This document shows positions 17,758 through 27,958 of a stretch of DNA of 64,000 nucleotides, piece after piece. Made by a program: the position numbers and the translations under genes. Where the stretch lies: assembly GCA_002086835.1 (NCBI GenBank), contig MVIG01000013.1:62001-126000 (forward strand), given 5' to 3'. Each line of letters begins with the position of its first letter. Position 1 is the stretch's first letter. The notes under the pieces were generated by a model that had not been told where the DNA came from, made no database searches, and saw nothing but the letters and a program-made list of their open reading frames with translations. The DNA is from Mycolicibacterium porcinum. Lineage in GTDB: Bacteria; Actinomycetota; Actinomycetes; Mycobacteriales; Mycobacteriaceae.

Positions 17758-20558
17758 CCGCTGTTGCGCAGTGCGGTCGCCAGCCCACTCATGGTCAGCA
17801 GGATCCCCCGTTGCACCCGTTCGTCGGTATCCCCCGCCCGGTAGCGGCGCAGCAACTCGACCTGCAGGTGATTGAGCGGTTCGAGGTACGGGAACCGGTT
17901 GAATACCGAGCGGGCCAACGCCGGGTTGTCGGCCAGCAGGTCGTCCTGGCCGGTGATCAGCTTGTACATGGCGATGGTGCGATCGTGCTCGGCGACGATC
18001 TTGTCGAATACCCTGGCCCGCAGCTCCGTGTCGTCGACCAGCTCGGAATACCGTGCCGCCAGGCCCATGTCGGACTTGGCCAGCACCTGCGCCATGTTCG
18101 ACAGCACCGTGCGGAAGAACGGCCAGCGCTCGTAGAGATCCTGCAGCACCGCGATCCGGCTCTCGTCCTCGCCGATCCACTGTTCGAACGCGGTGCCGGT
18201 GCCGTACCAACCGGGCAACATCACCCGCGACTGGCTCCAGGCCAGCACCCACGGGATGGCCCGGAGATCGGCAATCGACGTCGTCGGCTTGCGGGAGCTG
18301 GGACGGCTGCCGATGTTGAGCGCACCGATCTCGCTCACCGGTGTCGACGCCTTGAAGTACTCGACGAATCCCGGTGTCTCGTGGACCAGTTCGGCGTACG
18401 ACCGCTGCGCCAGGGCAGCCAGCTCGTCGAGCACCTGATAGGCCGGCTCGGCCTCGTCGCCCAGTCCCTCGACGTCGAGCAGGGTGGATTCCAGCGTCGC
18501 GGCCAGCAGGGTCTCCAGGTTGCGGTGCGCGATCCGGGGCTCCGCGTACTTGGCCGCGATCACCTCGCCCTGTTCGGTGATCCGCAGCGAACCCTTCACC
18601 GCTCCGGGCGGCTGCGCCAGGATCGCGTCATAGCTGGGTCCGCCACCGCGGCCCACGGTGCCGCCGCGACCGTGGAACAGCCGCAATCGGATACCGGTCT
18701 TGCGGGCGGCTTCGACCAGGTCCAGTTCGGCCCGGTACAGCGCCCAGTTCGCCGCCAGGTAGCCGCCGTCCTTGTTCGAGTCCGAGTACCCCAGCATCAC
18801 TTCCTGATGTTGGCCTCGTGCGGCGACGATGCTGCGGTAGACCGGCAGCGCCAGCGCCTCCTGCAGGATCGATGAGCCACGCTGCAGATCGTCGATCGTT
18901 TCGAACAGCGGCACGATCCCGACCGGTGCGTACACCTCGCCGTGAGCCGCGCCCGAAACATCCAGCAGGCCCGCCTCTTTCAGCAGAATCGCCGCCTCGA
19001 GCAGGTCGGACACCGACTGGCACATGGAGATGATGTAGTTGGGCACAGCCTGGGGACCGAAGACGGCGACGGCCCGGGCCGCGGCACCCACGATATCGAG
19101 TTCCTTGCGAGCCAGCTCCGACAGCTCGGCGCCCTCCCCGATCAACGGGCGGCGGGTCGAGATCTCGCGCGCGAGCAGCTCCACCCGCTGCGGCTCGGGT
19201 AACGACGCGTAGTCGGGATGCACCCCGGCCCAGGCCAACAGCTCGGCGACCACCTGCTCGTGCACCTCGGAGTTCTGCCTCATGTCCAGCCCGCACAGAT
19301 GAAAGCCGAATACCCGCACCGCTTCTCGTAACCGGGCCAGCCGATCGTCGGCGACCACCGCACTGCCGTTGCCGCGCAGTGAGGCGTCCACCGTATCGAG
19401 GTCGGCCAGGAACTCCCCTGGCGCACGGTAAGGCTCGAGGCCCAGGTCGAGTTCGTGTTCTGGTTGGTCGTCGAGGATTTCGCGACCAGTTGCGGTCAAT
19501 CGGGCGTGGATCACCCGCAGTGCCCGCCGGTACGGCTCGTCCGCCCGCGCCGGCTCGTGGCAGGCATCGGCCAACGCGGTGAGTCCGTCGCTCACCGCCA
19601 CCAGCCGCGCCGACATGGACAGTTCTTCCTCCAGCGCGGTGATCTCGGTGAAGTAGTGGGCGAAGGCCACGTGTGCGGCCCGACCGGTGGCCAGCCGCAC
19701 CACGCCGGCGTCGACGTTGGGGTTTCCGTCGCGGTCCCCGCCGATCCAGCTACCCGGTCGTAGGATCGGCTGCTCCAGCAGGTGTGCCCCGGGCCAGCGG
19801 GCCTGTAACGCCGTACGTACTTCGGCGTTGACCTGTGGGATCACGTCGAAGAATGCCGCCGGGTAGTACCGCAGGCCGGTTTCGATCTCGTCGGAGATCT
19901 TGAGCCGGGACAACCGTACGAGGGCGGTCTGCCACAGCGTGAGGATGTGGCGGCGCAACTCGACCTCGATGTCACGGCCGTCGGCGGTGCGGGTCTGCCC
20001 ATGCAGGCGCAGGCGCATCAATTCGGTGACCCGATGCTGGGTGTCGAACACCGTGCGGCGCCGGGTTTCGGTGGGGTGGGCGGTGATCACCGGCGCGACG
20101 AGGGCGCCGCTGAGCACGTCGGCGACGGTGGCCGAGTCCAGTTCAGCGGCATCCAGTTTGAGATACGTCGCGGCCAGGCTGCTGTCTTGTGGCGGCTCGC
20201 CGGCTGCCTCGTGCACGGCCCGGCGCCGCTCGCGGTGGATGTCCTCGGCGACGTTGGCCAGCAGGGCGAAGTGAGTGAAGGCACGGATGACCGGGATGGC
20301 CTGATGGATGTCGATACCGGAGAACAGATCGGCGAGCTCGGCCCGGTCGATTTCCGAGCGACGGACCCGGAAGGATTCCACTCGCGCCCGCTCGACCAGG
20401 TCGAAGACCTCCGCGCCGTTCTGCTCACGCACGGTGTCGCCGAGAATCGCACCGAGCAGCCGGATGTCCTCGCGCATGGGCTCGGTGGCCTCACGCCCCA
20501 CCGACGTGCGCTGAACAGCGCCGATCGGGTCAAGTGTGGTCTCGCTGGATTCCGCCAT
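17754..20558 (-). CDS. ppc: Phosphoenolpyruvate carboxylase
   Basis: This anaplerotic enzyme makes oxaloacetate from PEP and bicarbonate; 934 residues, the full family length. Catalytic motifs are intact: H161 in [11 protein letters not shown], the loop [23 protein letters not shown], and the C-terminal [21 protein letters not shown] with the terminal NSG. It closely matches M. tuberculosis Ppc from memory. It is convergent with the FAD monooxygenase with a 3-base overlap of their stop codons, leaving no room for a terminator, and divergent from the sugar-uptake operon. Confidence 0.97.
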   Translation of the reverse strand: MAESSETTLDPIGAVQRTSVGREATEPMREDIRLLGAILGDTVREQNGAEVFDLVERARVESFRVRRSEIDRAELADLFSGIDIHQAIPVIRAFTHFALLANVAEDIHRERRRAVHEAAGEPPQDSSLAATYLKLDAAELDSATVADVLSGALVAPVITAHPTETRRRTVFDTQHRVTELMRLRLHGQTRTADGRDIEVELRRHILTLWQTALVRLSRLKISDEIETGLRYYPAAFFDVIPQVNAEVRTALQARWPGAHLLEQPILRPGSWIGGDRDGNPNVDAGVVRLATGRAAHVAFAHYFTEITALEEELSMSARLVAVSDGLTALADACHEPARADEPYRRALRVIHARLTATGREILDDQPEHELDLGLEPYRAPGEFLADLDTVDASLRGNGSAVVADDRLARLREAVRVFGFHLCGLDMRQNSEVHEQVVAELLAWAGVHPDYASLPEPQRVELLAREISTRRPLIGEGAELSELARKELDIVGAAARAVAVFGPQAVPNYIISMCQSVSDLLEAAILLKEAGLLDVSGAAHGEVYAPVGIVPLFETIDDLQRGSSILQEALALPVYRSIVAARGQHQEVMLGYSDSNKDGGYLAANWALYRAELDLVEAARKTGIRLRLFHGRGGTVGRGGGPSYDAILAQPPGAVKGSLRITEQGEVIAAKYAEPRIAHRNLETLLAATLESTLLDVEGLGDEAEPAYQVLDELAALAQRSYAELVHETPGFVEYFKASTPVSEIGALNIGSRPSSRKPTTSIADLRAIPWVLAWSQSRVMLPGWYGTGTAFEQWIGEDESRIAVLQDLYERWPFFRTVLSNMAQVLAKSDMGLAARYSELVDDTELRARVFDKIVAEHDRTIAMYKLITGQDDLLADNPALARSVFNRFPYLEPLNHLQVELLRRYRAGDTDERVQRGILLTMSGLATALRNSG

Positions 20559-20637
20559 GCGTCCAGTATCGGTGCGACATCGATGAGCTGCAGGGCCAGC
20601 TGCGCCTGGACCGACTGGCGAGTGAGCCCGCCCTTCT

Positions 20638-20666
20638 GCTCATATGAGCAAAGTTATGCGCATATG
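20638..20666. promoter_or_regulatory. Two CATATG palindromes 20 bp apart, candidate SorC operators
   Basis: GCTCATATGAGC (20638-20649) is a perfect 12-bp palindrome. TATGCGCATA (20655-20664) is a second palindrome that overlaps a second CATATG at 20661-20666. The two CATATG cores start exactly 20 bp apart, about two helical turns, and end just before the -35 of the sugar operon. I infer binding sites for the SorC regulator encoded within that operon; an effect on divergent ppc is possible. Confidence 0.5.
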
Positions 20667-20696
20667 TTGACTCCCTCACATGTCGATTCCTAACGT
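20667..20696 (+). promoter_or_regulatory. Promoter of the binding protein-deoC operon
   Basis: A -35 element TTGACT and a -10 element TAACGT are 18 bp apart, the best sigma-70-type promoter in the window. The transcript would start near 20703, leaving a 54-nt leader with an AGGAGG site before the GTG at 20757. The -35 directly abuts the CATATG palindromes, fitting control by repression or contact activation. Confidence 0.6.
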
Positions 20697-20756
20697 GATG
20701 GGCGTCATGCGCCGCCCCCCAACTCCGACGACCGGCGCGCATAGCGAGGAGGAACA

Positions 20757-21743
20757 GTGAGATTCGCCAGAGCTTCGAAGATCGCGCTCGGGGCCGCAGT
20801 GGCAGCCGCGGTCGTCGCGGCGTGTTCCGTGCCGGGTGACGACGCCGCCGGGAGCAACAAGACCGTGACCGACGGGCCGGTGAAGATCGGTTTCAGCCAG
20901 GCAACCCAGCAGAGCCCCTTCTACGTCGCGCTCACCGATGCCGCCGAGGCCGAGGCGCAGGCGCAGGGGAACGAGTTCTTCCACGCCGACGCCAACGGCG
21001 ATGTCACCAAGCAGAACAACGACGTCCAGGATCTGATCACCCGTGGGGTCAACGTGCTGGTGATCAACCCAGTCGACCCGAAGGGCGTCACGCCATCCCT
21101 GGCCGCCGCACAGGCCGCCGGCGTCAAGGTGATCACCGTCGACCGCCCGGTCGACAAGGGCGCCGCGTCGTTCGTCGGACGCGACAACAAGGCCATGGGC
21201 GAGCTGGTCGGTAAGGCGGCCGCCGACGCGCTCGGGCCGACCGGCGGCAAGATCATCCAGATCCAGGGCGACGCGGGTGGTGCGGTGGCCCGCGATCGCC
21301 GGGAGGGATTCCTCGCCGGGGTGTCGGCCCAGCCCGGCATCACCGTCGTGGACGGTCCGTACTGCGACTACACCAGGTCGAAGGCGGTCACGGCCATGCA
21401 GGATCTGCTGCAGGCCAACCCTGATCTGAAAGCCGTCTATGCCCAGAACGACGACATGGCACTGGGCGCCCTGCAGGTACTCACCGAGAACCACCGCGCC
21501 GACGTCAAGGTATTCGGAGTGGACGGCCTGATGGAGGCGGTACGCGCCATCGCCAGCGGCGACCAGTACATCGCCACCGCGCTCAACGATCCCAACGCCG
21601 AGGGTCGGCTGGCCATCCAGACCGCGGTCAAGGTCGCCAGAGGTGAGTCGGTGCCGGAATTCGTCGACGCCGGAACCAATCTGGTGAACAAGTCCAACGC
21701 TCAGTCGCTGCAAGGCGAATCGACCTTCGCCGCCGGCGAATAG
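20757..21743 (+). CDS. Ribose-type sugar-binding lipoprotein of an ABC importer
   Basis: This 328-residue periplasmic-binding-protein-like lipoprotein has an N-terminal signal and lipobox (VVAAC, lipidated C23). The type I sugar-binding fold (RbsB/LacI-like) is seen from KIGFSQATQQSPFY (about 42) through INPVDPKGVTPSLAAAQ, ITVDRP and the C-terminal AQNDDMALGALQ. Start GTG follows an AGGAGG site. It should capture the substrate for the ATPase and permease encoded farther along the same operon. The ligand is unknown: probably a pentose, deoxy sugar or polyol given the downstream enzymes. Confidence 0.9.
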   Translation: MRFARASKIALGAAVAAAVVAACSVPGDDAAGSNKTVTDGPVKIGFSQATQQSPFYVALTDAAEAEAQAQGNEFFHADANGDVTKQNNDVQDLITRGVNVLVINPVDPKGVTPSLAAAQAAGVKVITVDRPVDKGAASFVGRDNKAMGELVGKAAADALGPTGGKIIQIQGDAGGAVARDRREGFLAGVSAQPGITVVDGPYCDYTRSKAVTAMQDLLQANPDLKAVYAQNDDMALGALQVLTENHRADVKVFGVDGLMEAVRAIASGDQYIATALNDPNAEGRLAIQTAVKVARGESVPEFVDAGTNLVNKSNAQSLQGESTFAAGE

Positions 21744-21770
21744 CCGAACACACATAAGGAGACAAGACCC

Positions 21771-22862
21771 ATGACAACGGAGGCACCTGCCCCGGTGAGC
21801 CGGTCGGTATCGCCACCGCCACCCACGACGATGACCGCGGCGGTGATGTACGCCCCCGGCGACATCCGGGTCGAGCCGGCTCCGGTACCCAAGCCGGGTC
21901 CCGGCGAGGTACTGCTCAAGGTGGCTGCTTGCGGAGTGTGTGGCTCCGACATCCCGCGGATGCTGCGTAACGGCGGCTACGTCATGCCCATCATCTGTGG
22001 GCACGAGTTCTCCGGCTGGGTCAGCGAACTCGGTGCCGGTGTGGACGGATTCGAGGTAGGCGAACTGGTGTCGGTACCGCCGCTGATCCCCTGCCGCAGC
22101 TGTGACTTCTGCGCCAAGGGCGCGTTCGGACTCTGCGAGAACTACGATTACTTCGGCAGCAGGTCCGACGGCGCCTATGCGCAGTACGTGGTCAGCCCAG
22201 TGGGCAATCTGCTGAAACTGCCCGCGGGTATCGACCCCCGTGCCGCCGCGATGCTGGACCCGGCCGCCATCGCCCTGCACGGACTGTGGAAGACCAACCT
22301 GCGAGCCGGACACCGCGTCCTGGTCATCGGCGCCGGGCCGATCGGACTGTTCGCCGTGCAATGGGCGAAGCTGCACGGCGCAGAGCAGATCGTGGCCGTC
22401 GACCTCAGCGAGGAGAAGGCCGCGATGGCCTGTGAGGCCGGCGCCACCCATGCGGTGCAGGGCGTCGAAGAGGCCCGCGCCCTCGGCGGACGAGGCTTCG
22501 ACGTCGTACTGGAATCCGCCGGGGTGCCGGCCACCGCCGATATGGCAGCGAATTTGACCGGCCCACACGGACACGCGGTCTTCGTAGGCATCCCGCACGC
22601 ACCGGTAACGCTGGACAAGGACACCTTCAACAAGTTCATGAGGCTGGAAACCAGCCTGCACGGGTCATGGAACTCGTTCTCCGCACCGTTCCCCGGCGAT
22701 GAGTGGCGCACCGCGGCCGCGATGATGGCCCAAGGAAAACTGAAGTGGGAGTTCATGATCACACACGAACTGCCGCTGTCGGATCTGCCAGGAATGATGC
22801 AGCAGCTCGGCGACCGGGCGATCTTCTCGTCCAAAGTGCTGTTCCTGCCCAACAAGGACTGA
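21771..22862 (+). CDS. Zinc-dependent dehydrogenase, galactitol-1-phosphate 5-dehydrogenase (GatD)-like
   Basis: This 363-residue medium-chain alcohol dehydrogenase should oxidise a polyol or its phosphate with NAD+. Catalytic zinc ligands are C54 in CGVCGSD and the histidine in CGHEFSG; structural zinc cysteines lie in CRSCDFCAKGAFGLC (about 106-120). The Rossmann motif is VIGAGPIGLFA. The C-terminal GSWNSFSAPFPGDEW resembles the GatD subgroup. The first 20 residues are an unusual proline-rich extension; an internal ATG at 21831 is the alternative start, but AAGGAG lies well placed before 21771. It precedes the kinase by 3 bases. Confidence 0.87.
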   Translation: MTTEAPAPVSRSVSPPPPTTMTAAVMYAPGDIRVEPAPVPKPGPGEVLLKVAACGVCGSDIPRMLRNGGYVMPIICGHEFSGWVSELGAGVDGFEVGELVSVPPLIPCRSCDFCAKGAFGLCENYDYFGSRSDGAYAQYVVSPVGNLLKLPAGIDPRAAAMLDPAAIALHGLWKTNLRAGHRVLVIGAGPIGLFAVQWAKLHGAEQIVAVDLSEEKAAMACEAGATHAVQGVEEARALGGRGFDVVLESAGVPATADMAANLTGPHGHAVFVGIPHAPVTLDKDTFNKFMRLETSLHGSWNSFSAPFPGDEWRTAAAMMAQGKLKWEFMITHELPLSDLPGMMQQLGDRAIFSSKVLFLPNKD

Positions 22863-22865
22863 GCG

Positions 22866-24425
22866 ATGGGAATTCTCCTGACGATCGACCTCGGCACCGA
22901 GGGCGCCCGCATCGGCGCCTTCACCGAGGACGGCACCACGCTGGGTACGGCCCACCGGCCATACTCGACGCATCACCCGAGGCCGGGATGGGCCGAGCAG
23001 GATCCGCGGGACTGGTGGGCCGCGATCAGTGCCGCGAGCCGTCAGTTGCTCGACAGCGAACCGTGCCGGGCGGCCGGTCAGGTCGTCTCGATCGCGGCGG
23101 CGACCACCGCCTCGACGGTAGCGGTGGTCGACGCGGCGGGCACACCACTACGCCCGGCGATCTTGTGGATGGACGGTCGCGGTGCCGCGGAGTCGGAACG
23201 CACCGCCGAGCTGAGCCCGCACCACCCGATCCTCGACTGGTCAGGAGGATCCGACGCCGCCGAATGGCTACTGCCGAAGGCGATGTGGCTCAAGAAGCAT
23301 GATCCGGACGCATACCGGTCGGCCGCGCGGATCGTCGAAGCCGTCGACTACCTCACGTTCCGGCTGACAGGGCGATGGGTCGGATCGCAGATGAACGCGG
23401 TCTGCAAGTACAACTACGACGCCCTCGCCGGTCGCTTCCCCACCGAACTGTATGCCGCACTCGGGATGGAAGATCTCGTGTCCAAACTGCCGGACGAGAT
23501 CGTCGGAGTCGGTGGCGTAGCCGGGACCCTCACCGACAGCGCCGCAGCCGATCTCGGCATCGAGCACAGACCGGTCGTCGCGGTGGGCGGCATCGACGCA
23601 CACGTGTCTCTCCTGGCCTGCGGAGGCAGGTCGGACGGGCTGGTGTCGATCGTGTCCGGCACGTCGTCGGCCGTAGTCACCGAGGTGGACATGCCGGTCA
23701 CCTCCAACGAGGTGTGGGGACCGTACCCAAACGCGTTGACCCACAACAAGTGGCTGGTCGAAGGCGGCCAGGTGACCAGCGGCTCGGTACTCAAGTGGAC
23801 CGGCGAATCCATCATGGGGGTGCCCCGCGACGAACTGCCCGCGCTGATCGATCAAGCGGCCGTTGTCGACCCGGCGTCGCACGGTCTGCGGGCGCTGGAC
23901 TACTTCATGGGCAACCGCACACCGCATCGCGAAGCCCGGCTGCGGGGCGCGGTGATCGGACTGACGCTCGGCACCACGAAGGCCGAACTGTACCGGGCGA
24001 TGGTCGAAGCGGTCGCCTGCGGGACCCGCAGCGTCATCGACTCGTTCGAACGATCCGGTGTGCCGTGCACACGCCTGGTGTTCTCCGGCGGAATCGAGCG
24101 GAACACGTTGTGGCAACAGGTCACGACCGACGTGCTGGGGCGGCCCGCCGAGCTGGTGATCGGCGAGAATCTGACCCTGCGGGCCTGCGCTGTGATCGCG
24201 GCCACCGCCGCCGGGATCGTGCCGAGCCTGAGCGCGGGTTCGCAGCTGTTCGCCCCACGCGTGCGGCCGCTGGAACCGGACCCGAAGCGAATGGCTGTGT
24301 ACGAGCAGACCTTTGCCGACTATGAGCGGTTGACCGCCGCGCTGCGCCCGATCATGTGTGACACCGTCGATGGTGACGAGGGCGCTGCGGCAAAGGTCCG
24401 TGGACCGTTCCGGGTGGTGCGGTGA
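22866..24425 (+). CDS. FGGY-family carbohydrate kinase
   Basis: This 519-residue kinase phosphorylates a sugar or polyol with ATP. The N-terminal phosphate loop reads TIDLGTEGARIGAF (5-18) and the C-terminal half has the family glycine-rich segments, with GGIDAHVSLLACGG near 239 and VFSGGIERNTLW near 402. It looks closest to the D-ribulokinase-like branch rather than glycerol kinase, but I cannot assign the substrate by eye. It lies tightly between the dehydrogenase and the SorC regulator in one operon. A GatD-like enzyme beside it suggests phosphorylation before or after oxidation at C2 or C5. Confidence 0.88.
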   Translation: MGILLTIDLGTEGARIGAFTEDGTTLGTAHRPYSTHHPRPGWAEQDPRDWWAAISAASRQLLDSEPCRAAGQVVSIAAATTASTVAVVDAAGTPLRPAILWMDGRGAAESERTAELSPHHPILDWSGGSDAAEWLLPKAMWLKKHDPDAYRSAARIVEAVDYLTFRLTGRWVGSQMNAVCKYNYDALAGRFPTELYAALGMEDLVSKLPDEIVGVGGVAGTLTDSAAADLGIEHRPVVAVGGIDAHVSLLACGGRSDGLVSIVSGTSSAVVTEVDMPVTSNEVWGPYPNALTHNKWLVEGGQVTSGSVLKWTGESIMGVPRDELPALIDQAAVVDPASHGLRALDYFMGNRTPHREARLRGAVIGLTLGTTKAELYRAMVEAVACGTRSVIDSFERSGVPCTRLVFSGGIERNTLWQQVTTDVLGRPAELVIGENLTLRACAVIAATAAGIVPSLSAGSQLFAPRVRPLEPDPKRMAVYEQTFADYERLTAALRPIMCDTVDGDEGAAAKVRGPFRVVR

Positions 24426-25381
24426 TGAGTGCCACCGCCGACCGCAGCCATACCGACCTGTTGCTCTATGTGGCGCAGTGCTATTACGAGCAGGGCCGCA
24501 CCCAGGAAGACATCGGATCCGAACTCCACCTGACCCGGTGGAAGGTCGGACGGCTGCTCGACGAGGCCCGTGGAGTAGGCCTGGTGCAGATCAAAATCGT
24601 TCATCCACAGGCACGTCGGGTCGATCTCGAGGCGGACATGCGCAGCCGGTTCGATCTTCGCGACTGCGTTGTGGTGCCCGGGCCGGACGCCGGCGACCCG
24701 GCGGGTGAGCACATCGCCACCGCGGCCGCGAACTACCTCAAGGCGAATTCGTCGTGGATCACCACCCTGGGTGTTTCCTGGGGCAACACCCTGCAACAGA
24801 TCGCTGCGGTACTGCCGGCGGGCTGGACAAACGGGATCGAGGTCATCCAGATCAACGGCGGGGTGAGCCGGTCCGTGCATCCGACCAAAGCCGCCAACAT
24901 CGTGACCAGCATCGCCCACAGCGGCAACGGGCAGGCCACGCTGTTGCCGGTACCGGCCATCGTCGAGCGGATCGAAACCCGTGATGCGCTCTACGCCGAG
25001 GGATTCGTGGAGGATGTCCTGTCCCGGGCCCGCCAGGCAGACGCTCTCCTGTTCTCGTTGGGCGCCCTGGGCCCGACCTCGGTACTCGTCGAATCGGGCG
25101 CCGTCACCCCGGCCGAACTCACTCAGCTCGAATCGGCCGGAGCCTGCGGGGACATCCTCGCCCACTACATCACCACGAAAGGCGAGGTCGCCTATCCCGA
25201 CATCGACAGGCGCACAGTGGGTTTGAGCCTCGACGACGTCAAAAGCGCCAACTGTGCCATCGCCGTGGCGGCCGGACCGCACAAAGTCCCGATCGTCATC
25301 GGCGCCCTGACCAGCGGCATGTGCTCGGTCCTGATCACCGACGAACCCACGGCCCAGGCCGTACTTGGAGCACCGACATGA
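24425..25381 (+). CDS. SorC/DeoR-type sugar-responsive transcriptional regulator
   Basis: This 318-residue regulator has an N-terminal helix-turn-helix (about 19-45, with GRTQEDIGSELHLTRWKVGRLL) and a C-terminal sugar-phosphate-binding domain of the SorC family (GVSWGNTLQQIA, then INGGVSRS). Members respond to phosphorylated intermediates; B. subtilis DeoR senses deoxyribose-5-phosphate, the substrate of DeoC, which is also encoded in this operon. The ATG overlaps the kinase stop (TGATG); GTG 24422 would add one residue. Placement inside the operon implies autoregulation, probably at the CATATG palindromes upstream of the binding-protein gene. Confidence 0.88.
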   Translation: MSATADRSHTDLLLYVAQCYYEQGRTQEDIGSELHLTRWKVGRLLDEARGVGLVQIKIVHPQARRVDLEADMRSRFDLRDCVVVPGPDAGDPAGEHIATAAANYLKANSSWITTLGVSWGNTLQQIAAVLPAGWTNGIEVIQINGGVSRSVHPTKAANIVTSIAHSGNGQATLLPVPAIVERIETRDALYAEGFVEDVLSRARQADALLFSLGALGPTSVLVESGAVTPAELTQLESAGACGDILAHYITTKGEVAYPDIDRRTVGLSLDDVKSANCAIAVAAGPHKVPIVIGALTSGMCSVLITDEPTAQAVLGAPT

Positions 25382-26925
25382 CACCTGGCCACAACGCCGA
25401 AACCACGCTGCCGGACCAAGCCGGGACAGTCGTGCCGGTACCGGCGCTGCGCATGCAGGCCATTGTGAAGAACTTCCCCGGCACCAGAGCGTGTGCCGGT
25501 GCCACGCTGGAAGTCGCCCGCGGCGAGGTGCACTGCCTTTTGGGCGAGAACGGCGCAGGCAAGAGCACGCTCATGAAGATCCTGTCCGGTTTCTATACCC
25601 CGGACTCCGGCACAATCGCCCTTGACGGCGAACAGATCTCGTTCAACTCCCCCATCGGCGGCGTCCGGGCCGGCATCAGCACCATCTATCAGGAACTCGA
25701 TCTGGTTCCGGACATGACCGTGGCGCAGAACCTGTTCCTGGGCCACGAGCCGATGCGCGGCCCGCTCATCGCCCGCCGGGAGCGGGACCGTCTGGCGGCC
25801 GAGGCGATCGCCCGGGTGGGTGGCCGCTTCGCACCGTCGGACGTCGTCGCCGATCTCTCCGTTTCCGATCAGCAGCTCACCGCAATCGCCAAGGCGCTCA
25901 CCACCGATGCCCGCATCATCGTGATGGACGAGCCAAGCGCCACGCTGACCGATCACGACCTCGCCGAGGTGTTTCGCGTCATCCGGGAACTCACCGCGGC
26001 GGGCAAATCGGTGATCTACATCTCGCATCGGCTCGACGAGGTGAAAGAGATCGGTGACCGAGCCACCGTGATGCGCGACGGCGCCACCGTCGGCGTGTTC
26101 GACATCGCGACGGTGACCAAGGACGAGCTCGTCGAAGCCATGATCGGTCGCGCCCTGCGCACCCGATCTCCGCACCGGCCCCGCCCGGCCGGAGGCACAT
26201 CCGAGTTGCTGAGGATCCGCCGCGCCGCCATCGCCGGGGTGATCGAGGTGTCTGGCATCACCGTCGAGCGCGGCCAGATCATCGGACTCGCGGGGCTGGG
26301 CGGCGCGGGCCGTTCCACGTTGCTTGCCACGTTGTTCGGCGACAGAGCCGCGGAGCTCGACCTGAGTCTGGCCGGTTCCGACATCACCCGGCTGACCCCG
26401 CGCGACGCAGTGCGGGCCGGGATCGGACTGGTCCCGGAGGACCGGAAGAGCCAGGGACTGTTCCTGGAACAGTCGATCCTGCGCAACGCCGGGATCGCCG
26501 CGCTGGCACCCTTCGGCCTCAACCCGATGAAGGCCGCAAGCCGGTTGTGTCTGCCTGCGTTGCAGCGCCTCGGCGTGAAGTTCTCCAGCGTGGATCAGCC
26601 CGTCGGTCAGCTCTCGGGCGGCAACCAACAGAAGGTGGTGCTGGCCAAGTGGATGGCCCGCGGGGTCGACCTGCTGTTGCTCGACGAGCCCACCCGCGGC
26701 TTGGACGTCGGTGCGAAAGACGATCTGTTCGAACAGGTTCGGGCACTCGCCGAAGGCGGGGTGGGGGTACTGATGGCATCCAGCGAGATGAGCGAACTGA
26801 CTCAGAACTGCGACCGGATCTGGGTCATGCACGAAGGTAAGAACATCGCGGTGTTCGACCCGAGAACCACATCGGCGGCGGACATCTCCCGCTGCGTAGT
26901 CACAGGAAGAACCGACAATGACTGA
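25378..26925 (+). CDS. Ribose-type ABC importer ATPase with two nucleotide-binding domains (RbsA-like)
   Basis: This 515-residue ATPase carries two fused nucleotide-binding domains. Domain 1 has Walker A LLGENGAGKST (about 58-68), Walker B VMDEPSATL and a degenerate signature LSVSDQQ. Domain 2 has a degenerate Walker A (GLAGLGGAGRST) and a good signature LSGGNQQKV with LLLDEPTRGLDVG. This asymmetric pattern is typical of RbsA/XylG proteins. The start overlaps the SorC stop by 3 bases (ATGA), and the stop overlaps the permease start by 8. Confidence 0.93.
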   Translation: MTPGHNAETTLPDQAGTVVPVPALRMQAIVKNFPGTRACAGATLEVARGEVHCLLGENGAGKSTLMKILSGFYTPDSGTIALDGEQISFNSPIGGVRAGISTIYQELDLVPDMTVAQNLFLGHEPMRGPLIARRERDRLAAEAIARVGGRFAPSDVVADLSVSDQQLTAIAKALTTDARIIVMDEPSATLTDHDLAEVFRVIRELTAAGKSVIYISHRLDEVKEIGDRATVMRDGATVGVFDIATVTKDELVEAMIGRALRTRSPHRPRPAGGTSELLRIRRAAIAGVIEVSGITVERGQIIGLAGLGGAGRSTLLATLFGDRAAELDLSLAGSDITRLTPRDAVRAGIGLVPEDRKSQGLFLEQSILRNAGIAALAPFGLNPMKAASRLCLPALQRLGVKFSSVDQPVGQLSGGNQQKVVLAKWMARGVDLLLLDEPTRGLDVGAKDDLFEQVRALAEGGVGVLMASSEMSELTQNCDRIWVMHEGKNIAVFDPRTTSAADISRCVVTGRTDND

Positions 26926-27925
26926 TCTACTGCAGGAACCAGCCCGGCCCGCACCGTCTGCCCCGGCCGGTACGGTGCGCACGCGTCGACAGAACATCAT
27001 CGTGCGGTTCAATCTGCTGTTCATCTTCGTGGCGCTGTTCGTGGTGGCCGCCGTCACCGCGCCGCAGTTCCTCTCATCGCAAAACCTGGCGAACCTGCTG
27101 CAACAGTCCAGCCTCACCGGCATCGTGGCGATCGGGATGACGGTGGTGATTCTCACCTCCGGAATCGACCTGTCGGTGGGCAGCGTCGCGGCGTTGTCCG
27201 GAATGCTGGTGGCAATCCTGATCGGACTCGGAATCGCCTGGCCGTTGGCCATGGTGCTGGCCATCCTCAGTGGGCTGGTGCTGGGCGGCGTCATGGGTGG
27301 TTTGAGCTCGTACCTGGCGCTGCCGGCCTTCATGGTGACCTTGGCCGGGATGCAGAGCATCCGCGGACTGACCTTCCTGACCACCAACGGCACGCCCACC
27401 ACCGCCGAAATCCCGGTGGGTCTGCGGTTTCTGGGCGCCGGGGCGATCGCGGGAATTCCCGTCGTCGGACTCATCTTCGTGGCCACCACCCTCATCGTGG
27501 GTCTGGCGCTGCGCCGCACCACGTTCGGCGAGCACGTCTACGCGGTCGGCAGCAACGCCAAAGCCGCCCGGTTGTCGGGGCTGCCGGTGCAGCGCATCAC
27601 CACTGCGGCCTACGTGATCTGCGGCGGCCTGGCCGCGCTGTCCGGAGTCCTGCTCACCGCCCGGCTGACCATCGGCCAACCCACCGCCCACACCGGCCTT
27701 GAGCTGGATGCCATTGCCGCAGTGGTGCTCGGCGGCACCAGCCTCTTCGGCGGAAAGGGCGGCGTGATGGGCACTTTCATCGCTGTGCTGCTGCTGTCGG
27801 TGCTGCGCAACCTGTTCAACCTGCTGGGCTTGAGTTCGTTCTTCCAGATGCTGGTGACCGGACTGATTCTGATCGCGGCGTTGATCATGAACTACCTGCT
27901 CGACCGCCAGACCAAGACAGCCTGA
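26918..27925 (+). CDS. Ribose-type ABC importer permease (RbsC-like)
   Basis: This is the 335-residue membrane subunit of the importer, with about eight to ten hydrophobic segments and the family motifs GIDLSVGS (about 86-93) and AVVLGGTSLFGGKGG near 268-282. The N-terminal 30 residues are a charged cytoplasmic tail. It overlaps the ATPase gene by 8 bases. A single permease gene implies a homodimer, as for RbsC. It is the last transport subunit before deoC. Confidence 0.93.
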   Translation: MTDLLQEPARPAPSAPAGTVRTRRQNIIVRFNLLFIFVALFVVAAVTAPQFLSSQNLANLLQQSSLTGIVAIGMTVVILTSGIDLSVGSVAALSGMLVAILIGLGIAWPLAMVLAILSGLVLGGVMGGLSSYLALPAFMVTLAGMQSIRGLTFLTTNGTPTTAEIPVGLRFLGAGAIAGIPVVGLIFVATTLIVGLALRRTTFGEHVYAVGSNAKAARLSGLPVQRITTAAYVICGGLAALSGVLLTARLTIGQPTAHTGLELDAIAAVVLGGTSLFGGKGGVMGTFIAVLLLSVLRNLFNLLGLSSFFQMLVTGLILIAALIMNYLLDRQTKTA

Positions 27926-27958
27926 AACCCCAAGCAACAACGGAAGGTTCCGAATTCG

